Positions 1-11,261 of a stretch of DNA of 64,000 bases are shown here, piece by piece. The stretch covers positions 21,471,384 through 21,535,383 of the forward strand of contig OX388317.1 of NCBI GenBank assembly GCA_947579605.1. The letters run 5' to 3'. The notes beneath the pieces are model-generated. The model was given only the letters and a program-made list of their open reading frames with translations. It did no database searches and was not told the DNA's origin. Each line of letters opens with the position of its first letter. Position 1 is the stretch's first letter. This DNA comes from Athripsodes cinereus (Eukaryota > Arthropoda > Insecta > Trichoptera > Leptoceridae). A program made the translations under genes and the position numbers.

Positions 1-837
1 ATTACTTCTGTAAAATCAAAATAAAAAAAGTTTCAACAATTATATTAAAGAGGACACTCAGAGGAGGCTTATTATTGTCTAAATGTGTAGAATGCAAGGG
101 AAGCAAAAATATAACTGCAGAAAATAGTTTATATGTGGGTAGTAAGCACTAATCAAATAATATTTATAATTTTTACATCTATTTAAAAAATGCGACCTAT
201 ATAGTATCAATAATTGTATTCGTTGATGGCAATCTTTGTATGTTCAATTCGACTATAACCTTTCGATACATTGTGAAAAGAAATTATAATGCCCTCTTTA
301 TCTCTGCTATTCCATTCAAAAACGATATTAAGGTTTAATTCAAATCCAGATTCATATTTAGTATATACCTATGTGGTCTAATTTCATATGAAGAACTAAC
401 ACTTGCTTTTTGACAAATTATTGTAGGTTTTAGTTTTGTGTGGATTCGTCATTTGTCATCTAGATCAAGATGTCTGTGAAAGGACAGGAATATAATATAA
501 TAAACAGTACGTACAAATTACGACTAGGCGCACACACTCGCCCACGAGGTGATTCACTATACAAACATTCTAAATAAAAATGTTTCGATAAACACTTTAT
601 TGCGACGGTAAAAAAGAAACAATATTACATATTATTATAATCACAGACCGGACTTTTACGTATAAATAACATGTCTATCTGATAGTTTGGCTCGATTCTT
701 GGAAACACCCACAATGCCAATAATGTTATTAACCATTTAAAATCTACTTTATAAAAATACAATCAAAATAATAATGGCAAGGTTTGATTTTTTTTCAAAG
801 TCATCCGCTACGAATGTCTGAATTTATGATTTTAATA
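1..837. other. A+T-rich non-coding stretch
   Basis: No convincing coding frame, RNA gene or repeat copy was seen here. It is probably intron or intergenic DNA. Confidence 0.5.
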
Positions 838-945
838 GAAATATTTATTTATTTATTCATTCTTTACTGTACATTGATTACAAACAATTACATAAAAGGT
901 AAGCATTCAAGTTAGATACAATCAATATATAGAGGGCGAGTTTAT
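838..945 (-). mobile_element. LINE-type 3' end with AAAT tail (copy 1)
   Basis: Read on the minus strand, this is about 100 bases ending in AATGTACAGTAAAGAATG followed by an AAAT run. The same sequence recurs at 48069-48175 (+), and its last 40 bases recur at 46085-46150 (+). Three copies with the same end point and a simple tail indicate a retroposed 3' untranslated region. No coding part is left, so the LINE clade cannot be named. Confidence 0.6.
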
Positions 946-1498
946 CGCATATATATTTATATTATAAACATTTCCTTCTCATAATTTAAATTGATCCATC
1001 TAATAATGACGAGAGAAAAACGAAAGATGAACAATGGACAAAAGGCATAGGTACGTCAAGGTTATAAAACATAATATCAAATTGGATAAAAGGTGAAACA
1101 GGGTATGAAAATGGACAATAAGGCGAAAGAAGAGCTTACTTTGGTTTGCATACGTAGAAAATTGAAGTCTCAATCTTTGGTATCTAGAGAAGTCAGCATG
1201 CTACATACAGAAAATAAAAAAAAAAAAACTAAATAGACCCCTAGGACCTAGGTCATCCTACAGGATATTACATTGCATATCGAGTATTCAATATAACTAT
1301 TTGGAAAACTCATAGTTTGGCCTACATGCTCTCAATGTATAGGTACATCATGAAGAAAATAGGTTAGTATTATATACATTAATTATAGTAACGTCGTTTT
1401 AATAGCAATAAAACTACGCAATATTTAACGCAAAACCAATAAGTGCTGAGTGAAGGTTGTCATCAGGCGCCATGCCACCGCGATATAAATAATACGCC
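946..1498. other. A+T-rich non-coding stretch
   Basis: Unique-looking sequence with an A run near 1210. No gene was seen. Confidence 0.45.
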
Positions 1499-1499
1499 C

Positions 1500-1544
1500 A
1501 ATACACAGCTATACTTACGTATACGTAAAGTATAGCTGTGTATT
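1500..1544. repeat. Near-perfect palindrome
   Basis: AATACACAGCTATACTT, then ACGTAT, is followed at once by its reverse complement. The arms are about 22 bases, with one base of length difference and almost no loop. It could be a hairpin or a remnant of a foldback element. No second copy was noticed. Confidence 0.6.
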
Positions 1545-3747
1545 ATCTACTGTAGTTTTGTATTTAGCATAGATTAGCATAAAACATATCGCTTATAATA
1601 TGCCAGCTGAACTATATGAACTAACCACGTACTTAGGTACAATCTTTTATCTTTTTAAGCCACTTCTCTAATGAGGATACAGTTATCATTCATATTTTCC
1701 AATTTTCGTCCTTTTTTGGGTTCCCCACAGCTGGATTCTTCCACATTTTTCCGTTTGTCACTTTTTGGGATACACTAAGTTGACTATTTCCTACCGGCAA
1801 CAGGGATAATATTAATATGTGTGACAAGCACACCATATTTTATTTTACTTTTAAATTACATGTTCTTATCTAATTCATTTTGCCATAGGTAAATATTAGA
1901 CTACTCTTCTAAGACGAAGGTATACGTAAAGCACCACGTAAAAAATATTTAACATCTTGAAATCAGTAATGATTCTATTCTATTTTTTTCTCAAGCCCAT
2001 CCACTCGTTTGCGAGTGATTTAGGATCAGTAATGATGAGATATCATATAATAATTAATAATACCATCCATTCAAAATATCTTATAATGTTTTAGTATATT
2101 ATGTAAAATATGACTTGTTAGTCTACTTGCTACCCTAATTGCCATGACCATAATATGGATAATACTTTACATTTATTCTATTGGTTCGTTCACATCATGT
2201 CAAGGATCAAAAAATACAATAAGGCTCTTAAATAAATTTAGTTCACTCGCGATCGGAAATAGCTTGCGATCTAGGGATAGCAATGATTTCTATACAATAC
2301 ATATTATTATTATATTATACATTGAGAATAATAATAAACATCAGAACGGATATTTAATCAAACAATAAAATGATGTAACAAACATTAATAAAATATCACA
2401 ACAAAGTGTTAAAGACACACAATATAATAATATGTACCTAGTGTGTTGTTTTCATGCATTCCTCGAGATATTTATATAATGTATTGTACAGCAGCATGCA
2501 GTCAGACCGACACACCTGAGCAAATACTCGTATTACTTTCGATAAAATAAAATAATACTGTACCGCTGAACAGGTGTGGTATTCTATACCTATCTATATA
2601 TAATGTTATTATTATATCCACTGAAGTATTCGCCGCAAAGATGACGAAGATAGCGCGGGGTGGTAGGTAGTATGTAGGTAGTCAGCGTCAAAACCACCTG
2701 GTATAATAAAAATATGAGTTGGGTGCAACATTCATAAAACGGTAATACCTAGGTAATGCGAAAGTAAATAATATTATTATACAAATCTTAGAACGTTTTC
2801 CTCGAGTTTAATTTGCCTTAAGACAGTTAGTCATACTTTCTTAACTTAGAAACAATTATATTTTGATGTAAATTTATTATCAACTATAAATTATTGCAGT
2901 ACAAAATCCAAATAATAATGCTAGAAAAATTAATACAAATAACGTTTGGAAACATAGATTATTTCACAGTCCTGAATATGCTACAGACGAATGATGGGTT
3001 GTAAAGCAAAAAATTATGTATTCTTCTAATTCAAGGCTTTGGATTGGTCTCCGATTACAGTGATAAAATAATTGTGCCGATAACAGGACGAATTTTAGTT
3101 TCTAATTTTGCTCTTTTAGTTTTTTATGTCTATTTAAGGTGCCCGTTGATGTATCCAATACACAATTCTCTCCTTTGATGTGACTAGAAATAAGTAAACA
3201 AAATTTATAAAGAAACGCAATCAAAGCATTTCGAATAAAATACAATCGCAATGTAAGCATAAAAATCTGAAAGACTAGAAATCTTTAACGCAATACAACA
3301 TTTAAGGCTTCGATTTCGGCAATCTGCGTCTTATAGAGCCTTAAAAGGATAAAACAAACATTATAAATTATTGTAACTGCAACAATAAAATAAAACAACA
3401 TCCTGAAAATCAGATGGAGGATGCGATAAGGAGCAGACTGGTTTTATAATAGACGGAAAAATATTACGATACGCTACAACAAAAAGTGTTGTTTGTAGAT
3501 TGGATTTATATCGTACTATTAATATGTAGTGGAAAGATCTATACATGATTATATGGGATATTTTGTTAAATACAATTTGAGTATAAAACTATATACTCTC
3601 TATCTACTGCTAAAATCTAGATATATAACGGATAATGAGTTTGCTGGATACCGAATATCCGGTGAGATCTTAAACAGAATAAACGGAATTAAATTTAATG
3701 TTTCAGTGTTGACATTGTGAAACAACATTTTAATAATATAAAATAAT
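1545..3747. other. A+T-rich non-coding stretch
   Basis: Only short chance open frames occur, the longest 74 codons with no domain signal. No splice-flanked exon was found. Confidence 0.45.
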
Positions 3748-3920
3748 AAAAAACACTGTTTTATGTTTCACATTAATGTATACCAAAGTATACTACAATT
3801 ACGCCTAGCGCTCCGCCAGTATACTCCGCCCTGATGATGCCAATATATTGGTGAAAGCGCTAGGCGTAATTGTAGTATACTTTGGTATACATTAATGTGA
3901 AACATAAAACAGTGTTTTTT
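3748..3920. repeat. Foldback element with perfect 64-base inverted arms
   Basis: Bases 3748-3811 are the exact reverse complement of 3857-3920, and the loop is 45 bases. Beyond the arms the A+T-rich flanks keep pairing with small length differences, and part of the loop pairs imperfectly. The arms contain TACGCCTAGCGC next to the loop. Such a perfect long hairpin is typical of a recent foldback MITE. A transcript through it would fold into a long double-stranded RNA. No clear target-site duplication was identified. A 69-codon minus-strand frame across it is an artefact of the palindrome. Confidence 0.85.
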
Positions 3921-4029
3921 ATATTTTATATTATTAGAATAAACGAATATTGGCCTAAGGTCGCAATATCGACTCAATTAGTTAACTATAATTAAGCCTT
4001 ATAATATTGGTAAAAGATTTTGGTAATAA

Positions 4030-4270
4030 AATATCCTATCTTATAGAAAATTAAAATTATATATTTTTTCCGTGGAGTCTTGAGTAAAGAAAAGGTTTCT
4101 CACTCTTTTCTGCCAGTTTTTTGAGTGCCATGTAAAGAGCGGTTTTTCGTAAAACATCACGTTTAATATTTAATTTAAAATTCATGGAGGTCATCGAATC
4201 AATTGTGGTATGCCACCCATCCTGACTGTTGAGAGGACAACTTGCACATTTTTCTAACCGTGATGGTATA
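4030..4270 (+). mobile_element. Family A interspersed repeat
   Basis: A diverged copy of the short family best seen at 61211-61490. It carries the CCGTGGAG-type 5' part, the GAGTGYCMTGTAAA block, the TGCCACCCATCCTGA block and the 3' end CCGTGATGGTATA. The part between TTGCAC and CCGTGATGG is shortened. Confidence 0.7.
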
Positions 4271-4275
4271 AATGA

Positions 4276-4765
4276 ATGTTCTGAAAAATTATACCTTTAT
4301 GTTTTTGTTTATTTTTGAAAATAAAATTTGGGTAGGTATTTATGAAAACCTTGTGTTCAGGATTATCAAACCACTACATAATCTGATCTTCCAATGGAGA
4401 GATTACAGGATATCTTGGGATTTGTTCCGTGATTTGTTTTGTTTTGTGTGGGGTGATATACGTGTGTTAGTAGAATGTGGTGTGGGATTTGTGATGTGTG
4501 TGGTTGAGGGATATGTTGTTTTTTTTTTCTTGTTTTGTATAGAGAAATGGTTTGTGTGTTGTTTCATGTATGGACGGTTTGCAGCAGTGTTTTCTTGCTA
4601 TGAATGTGATTGTGTAAATATGGAAGATAAATGCTTTTAGTAATTGTATGTTTCTATATGAATGATATGTTTGTGAGATGTTTGCCCTAGTACAGGTTAT
4701 ACCTAGTTGGGCAGCATCAATGAAAGTATGTATAAAGTTTGTAATTTATTTGTGAAAAAAAAAAA
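4276..4765 (+). mobile_element. Possible retroposon 3' region, G/T-rich with A tail
   Basis: From about 4430 the plus strand becomes strikingly rich in G and T and poor in C, and it stops at an A run at 4754-4763. It follows directly on the 3' end of a family A copy. Strand-biased composition ending in an A tail suits a retroposed untranslated region. The 122-codon frame inside it (4272-4640) shows no domain and is probably a by-product of the composition. A diverged G/T-rich microsatellite is the alternative. Confidence 0.35.
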
Positions 4766-5474
4766 TTATATTATCAGAGATTTCAAACTCATAAAATATT
4801 ATTAAAAAAACACCATATTATTCTACAAGAACCATAGCAGCTATAAGCAAATAAGATCGCAGAATGTGTAGGACCTATCCGTAGATAGTTGACAAATATA
4901 CTTTACATCTCTAATAATAATGCAAATTACACACATAATAATAATGCTATCGAATGAATATAATAATATGTATGTATATCATTATCTTAACCATGCATGT
5001 CCAGCATTGTCCAGCAATCAATATATTAATTCATATTATCAAGGAAATCGCAGACGGTGAATTTAATTCAATTATTTACATTAAATAATATATTGACACG
5101 ACGAAAATCGTGATAGAATAATAATTAATTTATGTAATGAGGTGATTGCAATTCTTTATTTTCTCGATAAGTTGATTATTTGATCACCTATCCTGGTTGT
5201 GGTTTGTTTGTTTTTTTTTATTTCAGCAGACAGAATATGTTTTTTATCTAAATGAGGTGTTGATCTTTTTTTTTTATTTAATTTAATTTTGATGTGATTT
5301 ATAGTCGTATTAATAGATATTTAGTGAATTTGTTTTTTTTTCTTTCTGCATGATTGACGAGTATTGCGTAATTTTGCATAATTTATTTGCCTATTTACTG
5401 TAAAAAGCTAAAGACACATATTATTCAAAACACAAAAGCATTGATTTAAGCAGAAAATTAAAACTATATAAATA
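4766..5474. other. A+T-rich non-coding stretch
   Basis: Contains a T-rich tract and an acceptor-like TTTTTTATTTCAG at about 5211-5226 (+), with no convincing exon after it. Confidence 0.4.
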
Positions 5475-5712
5475 TACCCCGAGGAGTTCCCGGTAAAGAA
5501 TAGGTATCTCACAATTTTCTGTAAATTTTCGAGTGTCCTATAAAAGGCTGGTGTTCGTAAAACCTAACGTATAAGTAAAATAACACCTACAATTCAGCGA
5601 TGAGGCATGCCATTTTTTTTAAATTGGAACGTAGAGGAAAGTCTGCATATTTATTAGTTGCAGTTGGTTATCTGGCTGCCCCACTTGTGAGATATGCCTT
5701 GATGGTGTGTAG
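5475..5712 (+). mobile_element. Family A interspersed repeat
   Basis: A nearly full-length but diverged copy: GAGGAGTTCCCGGTAAAGAA, TTCGAGTGTCCTATAAAAG, CAGCGATGAGGCATGCCA, and the 3' part CTGCCCCACTTGTGAGATATGCC ending at GATGGTG. Confidence 0.75.
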
Positions 5713-6226
5713 TGAAAAGTTTCAACTTATTTATGTGGTAAAATTATCAACACAAGCATTGCTAAAATGTATATCATAACCTCGACGGAACTATAGATAT
5801 ATTGGTGAGTAATGTCAAAGTAGGCTGAAAATGGTTATAATATATATCGTAATAAACAGTAGAACAAGTGTATAAAGAAACCGCAAAGTATAATAATACA
5901 TATTATTGTGTGTAGGTACGCAGTATTACATCTAAATAGGTAATTTATCATCAGGCTAATACAAGAGATCTTTACATCATACGAAGATTACCAGTTATAT
6001 CGGGTTATGCGATGAAATCTACATGCAAACATACGTAATATATTGTTTTGTATGTGTGTACAGCAACAGCTAGCTAATATTTGTAAATATAGTAGACACA
6101 TATTGCGTTATTTTAGGTATTCGTTGGGTTAAATAATAATAGCATTACCTATTCAACAGTTATATTGAGTACGTAATACTTAATCAAACAATATTACCGA
6201 CTGTTTGTTTGCCACATGCCAATTAC

Positions 6227-6424
6227 CGTTTGCTGTACTAAGGATTCGATTGCTCAAAATGATTTGAACAGAGAGTGCTATGTGAACATATATTGAAGGA
6301 CCCGCCAACCAGCCGGAGAGTGCAGAAGTTTGGGAACTTGACTTCCGTTTATCCGATACTAATTCATTAACTTGCAAATTTGTCCACACGGGAGGTGAGA
6401 ATAAGGCCAAGGGTTCAATACAAT
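6227..6424 (-). CDS. Candidate internal exon, unknown protein
   Basis: Read on the minus strand, an acceptor-like ATCTGTGTAG precedes an open stretch of 198 bases that ends at a GTAATT donor-like site. If used, both borders are phase 1 and the exon encodes 65 whole codons plus split codons. It includes the stretches CIEPLALFSPPVWTNLQ and SALSGWLAGPSIYVHIALS. The open frame extends further on both sides (105 codons from 6497 to 6180). I recognise no domain. The segment is richer in G+C than its surroundings and was not seen elsewhere in the window. The acceptor has a weak pyrimidine tract and the donor is not the GTAAGT type, so this is only a candidate. A decayed mobile element is the alternative. 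Confidence 0.25.
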
Positions 6425-6933
6425 CTACACAGATTTGCACAACACACGTCCAAACACAAGATGAGAATGATATAATTTTGTTATGATATAAAATCATTCA
6501 ATTTTGCAAAAATATGTAATTGCCTACTTATCCACATTCAGGCTCATCTTGATAGGATCGTTGAAGTTGTGAAATTGTCAATCGTTTATTTATATCGTAT
6601 CAAAACGCTATTATATATCTATTGCTTTGTGAGAGTTTTAAATTTACATAATGAAGTCTAAACTTTTCAAAATCACGAACAAAGATTAGGTACTATTGCG
6701 TGTCGCTCATTACTCATGCATATTGAAATAATGGTAAGGTATATGTTATGTGTATTATTTTCTAGTTATATAGTTCATACAATACTTCAAGCTATAACAG
6801 CGTGTGTTGTTGTTGCTAACGCAGTCAGTTGCGAAAACATTAAAATAATTCGAGCAAATAATAGAAGATCGAAACAATAAGAAAAAATAACTGCCTTCAT
6901 CCGGTAATAGTATTCTCCAACGTGGATCCATAA

Positions 6934-7110
6934 ATTAAGACATTTTACATCTTAAATTCAGCGATGAGGTTTGCCACCCATCCTGAATGTCTTGTTTTTA
7001 TATTGGCACGGAGATGACAGCTTGCATGTTTTATATGCAGCTGGTCTGCTGGCTACCCCACTTGTGGGATATGCCGTGATGGTATGGTATAGTATAGTAT
7101 AGTATAGTAT
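6934..7110 (+). mobile_element. Family A interspersed repeat with ATAGT-repeat tail
   Basis: The 3' two thirds of family A: TCAGCGATGAGGTTTGCCAC, GGCACGGAGATGACAG, GCAGCTGGTCTGCTGGCTAC, and GGGATATGCCGTGATGGTAT. It runs straight into a 5-base repeat of TATAG type at 7083-7110, which shows the true 3' end of the family. Confidence 0.85.
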
Positions 7111-8130
7111 CCATAAAAAAATAGCAACAATAATAACAACATATAAACCAAACTACAATAATAAACAATAATTATCGTATATTATTGACGTTCTAGTACC
7201 AAATACACAATAAAAAGCTGATAAAACACAAATACTCGCTACAATATTGTATGTATTATAATAGTATTCTTAAAGATTCTAAGCATTACTATTTGCCTGG
7301 CAATTAACAAAGCATCGCGAAATCATCCGACAGTCATTAGGTATGAATAATACATTGGAAGAACATATTATGAAAAATGTTATGTTTGAATTGGTTTGGA
7401 GGAAATCATTGACGCAAAGGAAATGAGCTGCATTCAAAAAATATTATGTAACACATACATAGATATAGGTACGTATATAAAATGAAATAAAAGAATTTCA
7501 ACAATAAATATTCTTACTAGTTCTACGTTGATGCAACACGTTGCTAAACAATATACCTAGGTAGAATCTGAAAATATATTTCATGATTGCTTAAATGCGT
7601 TCGTATGTATATTATAACATATTTTGTACCTACATCTGAATGATGATGGTAAAGAATTTTTAAATATAAATAGAAGTCGCAAGCAAACTGATCAAACAAA
7701 CCTATCGACGCGAATAACAAAATTACGCGAACAACATCGTACATCATAACATATTGTAGTATTGCATATATTTATAACATAATGCATTTGTAGGTATAAA
7801 GATTGTGAAGTTTTTTTTTTAATATACCTATGATTGGTACAAATTAAGTATGTAGAATAAAATAACTGTCTCGCTCGTTGCACGCAGTATTTATACAGTT
7901 GGAAAAGATGATAGATAGCGTAGTGTAGTAACGGCAGTATTATTATTTGATATAATATATATTATTGTTATTAAATTCTGCAATGATAACAAATAACTCG
8001 ATACAAGAATGACAGACAAGAAAGACAAAAGCTAGCAGGATAGTGAAAATATAAAACATGGATTCATAAAAAAAATGAAATTCTCATTTTTCGAATGTTT
8101 CGTGATTAACACTGTGGAATTCCATATTAA
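7111..8130. other. A+T-rich non-coding stretch
   Basis: Only short, overlapping minus-strand frames without domain signals (up to 67 codons). No repeat copy was recognised. Confidence 0.4.
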
Positions 8131-8355
8131 TTGTTAATTTATATTAAAAGAAACTTTGTATTTTCCACTAGAATAACTTTAATTAGAGTTAAAACGTTTT
8201 CTGAACTACTTGTTCCATCATCAGTAACAATACTAAACATATTATTTTCAAGGACACTCAATGTTGTGGTGAAGGTAACAACATTGACTGTCCTTGAAAA
8301 TAATAAATTGTCCTGTCATGGAAAATACAAAGTTTCTTTTAATATAAATTAACAA
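8131..8355. mobile_element. Foldback MITE with nested inverted repeats
   Basis: The outer arms 8131-8167 and 8319-8355 are perfect 37-base inverted repeats (start TTGTTAATTTATATTAAAAG). Inside them, 8240-8267 and 8278-8305 form a second 28-base inverted pair with one mismatch around a 10-base loop. The element folds into a hairpin with two stems, and the spanning 73-codon frame is an artefact of it. A 16-base direct repeat, ATGAAATTCTCATTTT, lies at 8075-8090 and exactly at the right edge (8355-8370). The superfamily is undetermined because no standard target duplication is evident. Confidence 0.8.
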
Positions 8356-8584
8356 TGAAATTCTCATTTTAAAAACTCTACTGTCTACTAAAAGAATCTC
8401 TATCAAGATTAAAAGATTTTCAGCACCTCAAAGCGATAGATTTGCAGTGTTACTTACAGGTTAAACTGCAGATTAATTTAATGTATTGATAGAGTCTTCA
8501 AATAGTGTACCTATGTATGATTGCGAGTGCTTTGCCACGAAATTAAACAAGAAGATGCGAAAATAATATTGTCTAGCAAAAAAG

Positions 8585-8670
8585 AAAACGACTTGCATGT
8601 TTACTACATGCAGCTGGTCTGCTGGCTACCCCACTTATACCAAATGTCTTGATGGTAAAGTATAGTATGA
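8585..8670 (+). mobile_element. Family A interspersed repeat, 3' fragment
   Basis: Contains GACTTGCATGTTTACTACAT, GCAGCTGGTCTGCTGGCTAC and a modified end, CTTGATGGTAAAGTATAGTATG. Confidence 0.75.
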
Positions 8671-8970
8671 ATAATTATAATACTTATATAATATGATAGC
8701 ATTTAAGAATAATGTAAATACCGAATAATTGATGCGGTGGTCTAGTGATAGTAGAAGTATAATAGTACATAGTAACGTTGCCGCTAAGAGTGGGCGGAGA
8801 CCGCGACACGCCCAACAGATCGTCGGCAAATCTAGTAGGTATATACATACATAAAATAATAATATGCAGCAGCATACACATAGTAAGTTGTAAATAGCTG
8901 CCTATCTTAAACGACGACCGATGCCGGTACATTATTAAGTGCGGTGGGTATGTCAGAGGCAGAGGTGCAC

Positions 8971-9700
8971 CTTGCAACTAAACTATGTAGGTGTATCAGT
9001 CAAAAAATTTACTCATTTCATCATTAATTCGTTGATGGAAAATAAAACTTTCTCTCTCTAAAGTTAAACATTTTTTTTTTTTTTAAAAGATATATCTGGG
9101 TTTGTTATAAACCCAAATATAACCTTATACACCTTTCACACTAAGCTAAAAGCTTGTGCCGTGAAAGGGGAATTTGCCGGCACCTGGGATCGAACCACGG
9201 ACCCCATGTTCTGAAGGCCGAGACTCTACCTCCAGGCTACCAGGCATTAATTCGTTAATGTTTATTTTCTCTCTATTAGTGACATACTTTTCATATATGC
9301 AAAAAAACACGAATGTCTATGAAAGAAAACTGGTTATTGTCTGATATTATAATACAAAACAACGAGATTGTGAAATATCTCAAATAACTATAACAAATTG
9401 ATTATTTAACGGGGGAATAGATATTTGAAAAGTCGAATGTGTTCTTAAATTCTTATAGTAAATTATGGAAATATATTTTTTTATTACGTATGAGTGCATA
9501 ATCAATATAAAAAGTCTAGTTCCGCCACTGCTCTCTACAGAGTGTCTTTCAACTAAACTAGATACACTCAATCAAAAATTTAACTTAGTTAATCATTAAT
9601 TCGTTAGTGAAAAAAATAAATTGTCTTTCAACTAAACTAAATGCAATCAATCAAAAAATTAACTAAGTTAATCTTCCATCGGTTAACGAAAAAATATAAC
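8971..9700. repeat. About 79-base repeat units, interrupted by a SINE
   Basis: Units beginning near TTCAACTAAACT and containing AATCATTAATTCGTTAGTG occur at about 8971, 9543 and 9622; the last two are adjacent with a 79-base period. A half unit follows the SINE at 9246. The SINE at 9071-9245 lies between two stretches of this repeat. The units are diverged from one another. They may be the internal part of the hAT-like element suggested at 9759-9963. Confidence 0.5.
9071..9245 (-). mobile_element. tRNA-derived SINE (family C), full-length
   Basis: On the minus strand this starts GCCTGGTAGCCTGGAGG (A box region TAGCCTGGAGG). It continues to the B box GGTTCGATCCC and a body ending GGTTTATAACAAACCCAGAT, then an A-rich tail (T run at 9071-9084 on the plus strand). 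A and B boxes at tRNA-like spacing, followed by a shared non-tRNA body, define a Pol III-type SINE. It matches the copies at 13956, 48215 and 55344. Confidence 0.85.
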
Positions 9701-9758
9701 ACGGTTGCTCGTTAGATTATTAATTCAAGTTTTCGTTTACGGTTACATTCAATTCCTG

Positions 9759-9963
9759 AGAGCTGGGAAATGTTAAGCGAAAAAATAAATTCGTTATTTT
9801 AAATTGCCAATATTGTTGCTGTGATGGTACCAGCCCATTGATAAATCAACCAGGAATTATATATGGACTAAAAAAAACGAGATTATCTTAAAAGTTAATC
9901 ACACTTTAACGGAAGCTAATTAAGTTGTTAATTTGATAATATTATTAGGTGATTCCCAGCTCT
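9759..9963. mobile_element. Possible small hAT-like element ends
   Basis: AGAGCTGGGAA at 9759-9769 is repeated inverted at 9953-9963. The segment between is rich in TTAA/GTTAA words, as are the flanking 79-base units. The 8 bases outside the ends do not match, so a target duplication is not confirmed. Confidence 0.35.
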
Positions 9964-10283
9964 ACTTCTAAATACAAGTTCACATACAATAAACGCGATA
10001 TCGGCAGCTGTATGTAGTTGGGACATTTCCAGATACCTAATACATTGTATTTGCGTAATATGTGCAACTAAGTAGTCCGTTAACTAACTCATTCTCCTAA
10101 CAAGACAAATTATAACATGTATGTAATTAAAAACGCGTTATAAATAATATTATGAAGGTACTATTGATAGTATGAACTACATTCTTCTACAAATTCAATG
10201 CGAATGAATAAAACATAATGACAGAAACAGAACAAACACAGAATTGCGTATTTTGATATCTAAAAAAAACATAAACTATAAAT

Positions 10284-10374
10284 GCGAGTTCCGTGAAATA
10301 GAATAGGAATCACATAAAGGCAAGTATAAGTAAATATCACATTTTCAACTCAGAGACGACATATGCATCCATCG
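10284..10374 (+). mobile_element. Family A interspersed repeat, decayed 5' part
   Basis: GCGAGTTCCGTGAAATAGAA, then GGAATCACA and AACTCAGAGACGACATATGC, align with the 5' half of the copy at 5475-5712 apart from an internal deletion. A SINE abuts it on the right. Confidence 0.45.
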
Positions 10375-10600
10375 ATGACCGGTGTGACTCGGAGGCTAAT
10401 GCACTTGCCTTTGAGTCACGAGGTCCCGGTTTCGATTCCCGGTCAGGGCAAAATGAAGAATGACCTTTTCCAAATTGTCTGGGTGTTACATGTATAATAT
10501 GTGTTCAGTGCATTGTATATAATATGTGAATCATCGCGTTAGTATCCATAATACAAGATGTATATCTTAGTTTGGGACTAGCTCGATCTGTGTGAATTGT
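10375..10600 (+). mobile_element. tRNA-derived SINE (family D)
   Basis: The head GGTGTGACTCGGAGGCTAAT carries an A-box-like region, and GGTTTCGATTCCC about 40 bases later is the B box. The body continues TGTCTGGGTGTTACATG and ends with TTAGTTTGGGACTAGCTCGA and TGTGTGAATTGTC. From memory this end block is a widespread arthropod SINE/LINE tail; that identity is recalled, not computed. It is not a functional tRNA gene, because the acceptor stem does not close. Confidence 0.75.
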
Positions 10601-11261
10601 CTATACATGTTATGTTAACACGAATGTTTTATTGACATAGAAAGGACGTGTTGTATGTTATTTATTACATATAATTAGTCTGTTAGGTAAGTTAACCCAT
10701 CTGTATGAGATGACTTGATTGTATCATAGTAACACTTACACCCGATTGAACTTCGATAAAATTCATTTTGTAAGTATTACAAACGAAAAACAAATAAATA
10801 TAAATATTTTGCAATACACTGTATGTGGTTTAAATCAATCCCAACGACATCTGAAATAAACGAGAGTTTGATTTATGGTAATAAGGTCGGTATAATGCGA
10901 TTACAATTATTATTCATAACAGTTAATAAGACAGACGGGATAGATAGATGGATACTTATTAGATCGGTAGAGTGACATGTTGCCAGTAATTTTCTGCATG
11001 ACCGGATTCACTGATAACAATATAATATAATAATATAATGTAATGATGAGCATCATCTCGATAAATAAAGCACACAGTGTCTGTAACACTTGGATACCAA
11101 ATGAATATATTTATACTGGAATAACTATACATGTCTAAAGTTTACCCTGACTAAATGATAAACCTTACTTTAAAATAATTTAATCCCTGCATTTAATAAA
11201 ACCGTACTAACAAAATAACCTTTCTATGATGCACCTACTCAATAGGATACTCGAAATTCAT
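10601..11261. other. A+T-rich non-coding stretch
   Basis: No gene or repeat copy was recognised. Confidence 0.4.

Noticed and set aside
4272..4640. 122-codon frame that looks membrane-like
   Set aside because: Residues reflect the G/T-rich strand bias; no motif, start context or splice support.
10375..10450. Possible tRNA gene
   Set aside because: A/B boxes are present but no closed acceptor stem, and the sequence continues into a SINE body; the same holds for 9071-9245, 13956-14126 and 30905-30990.
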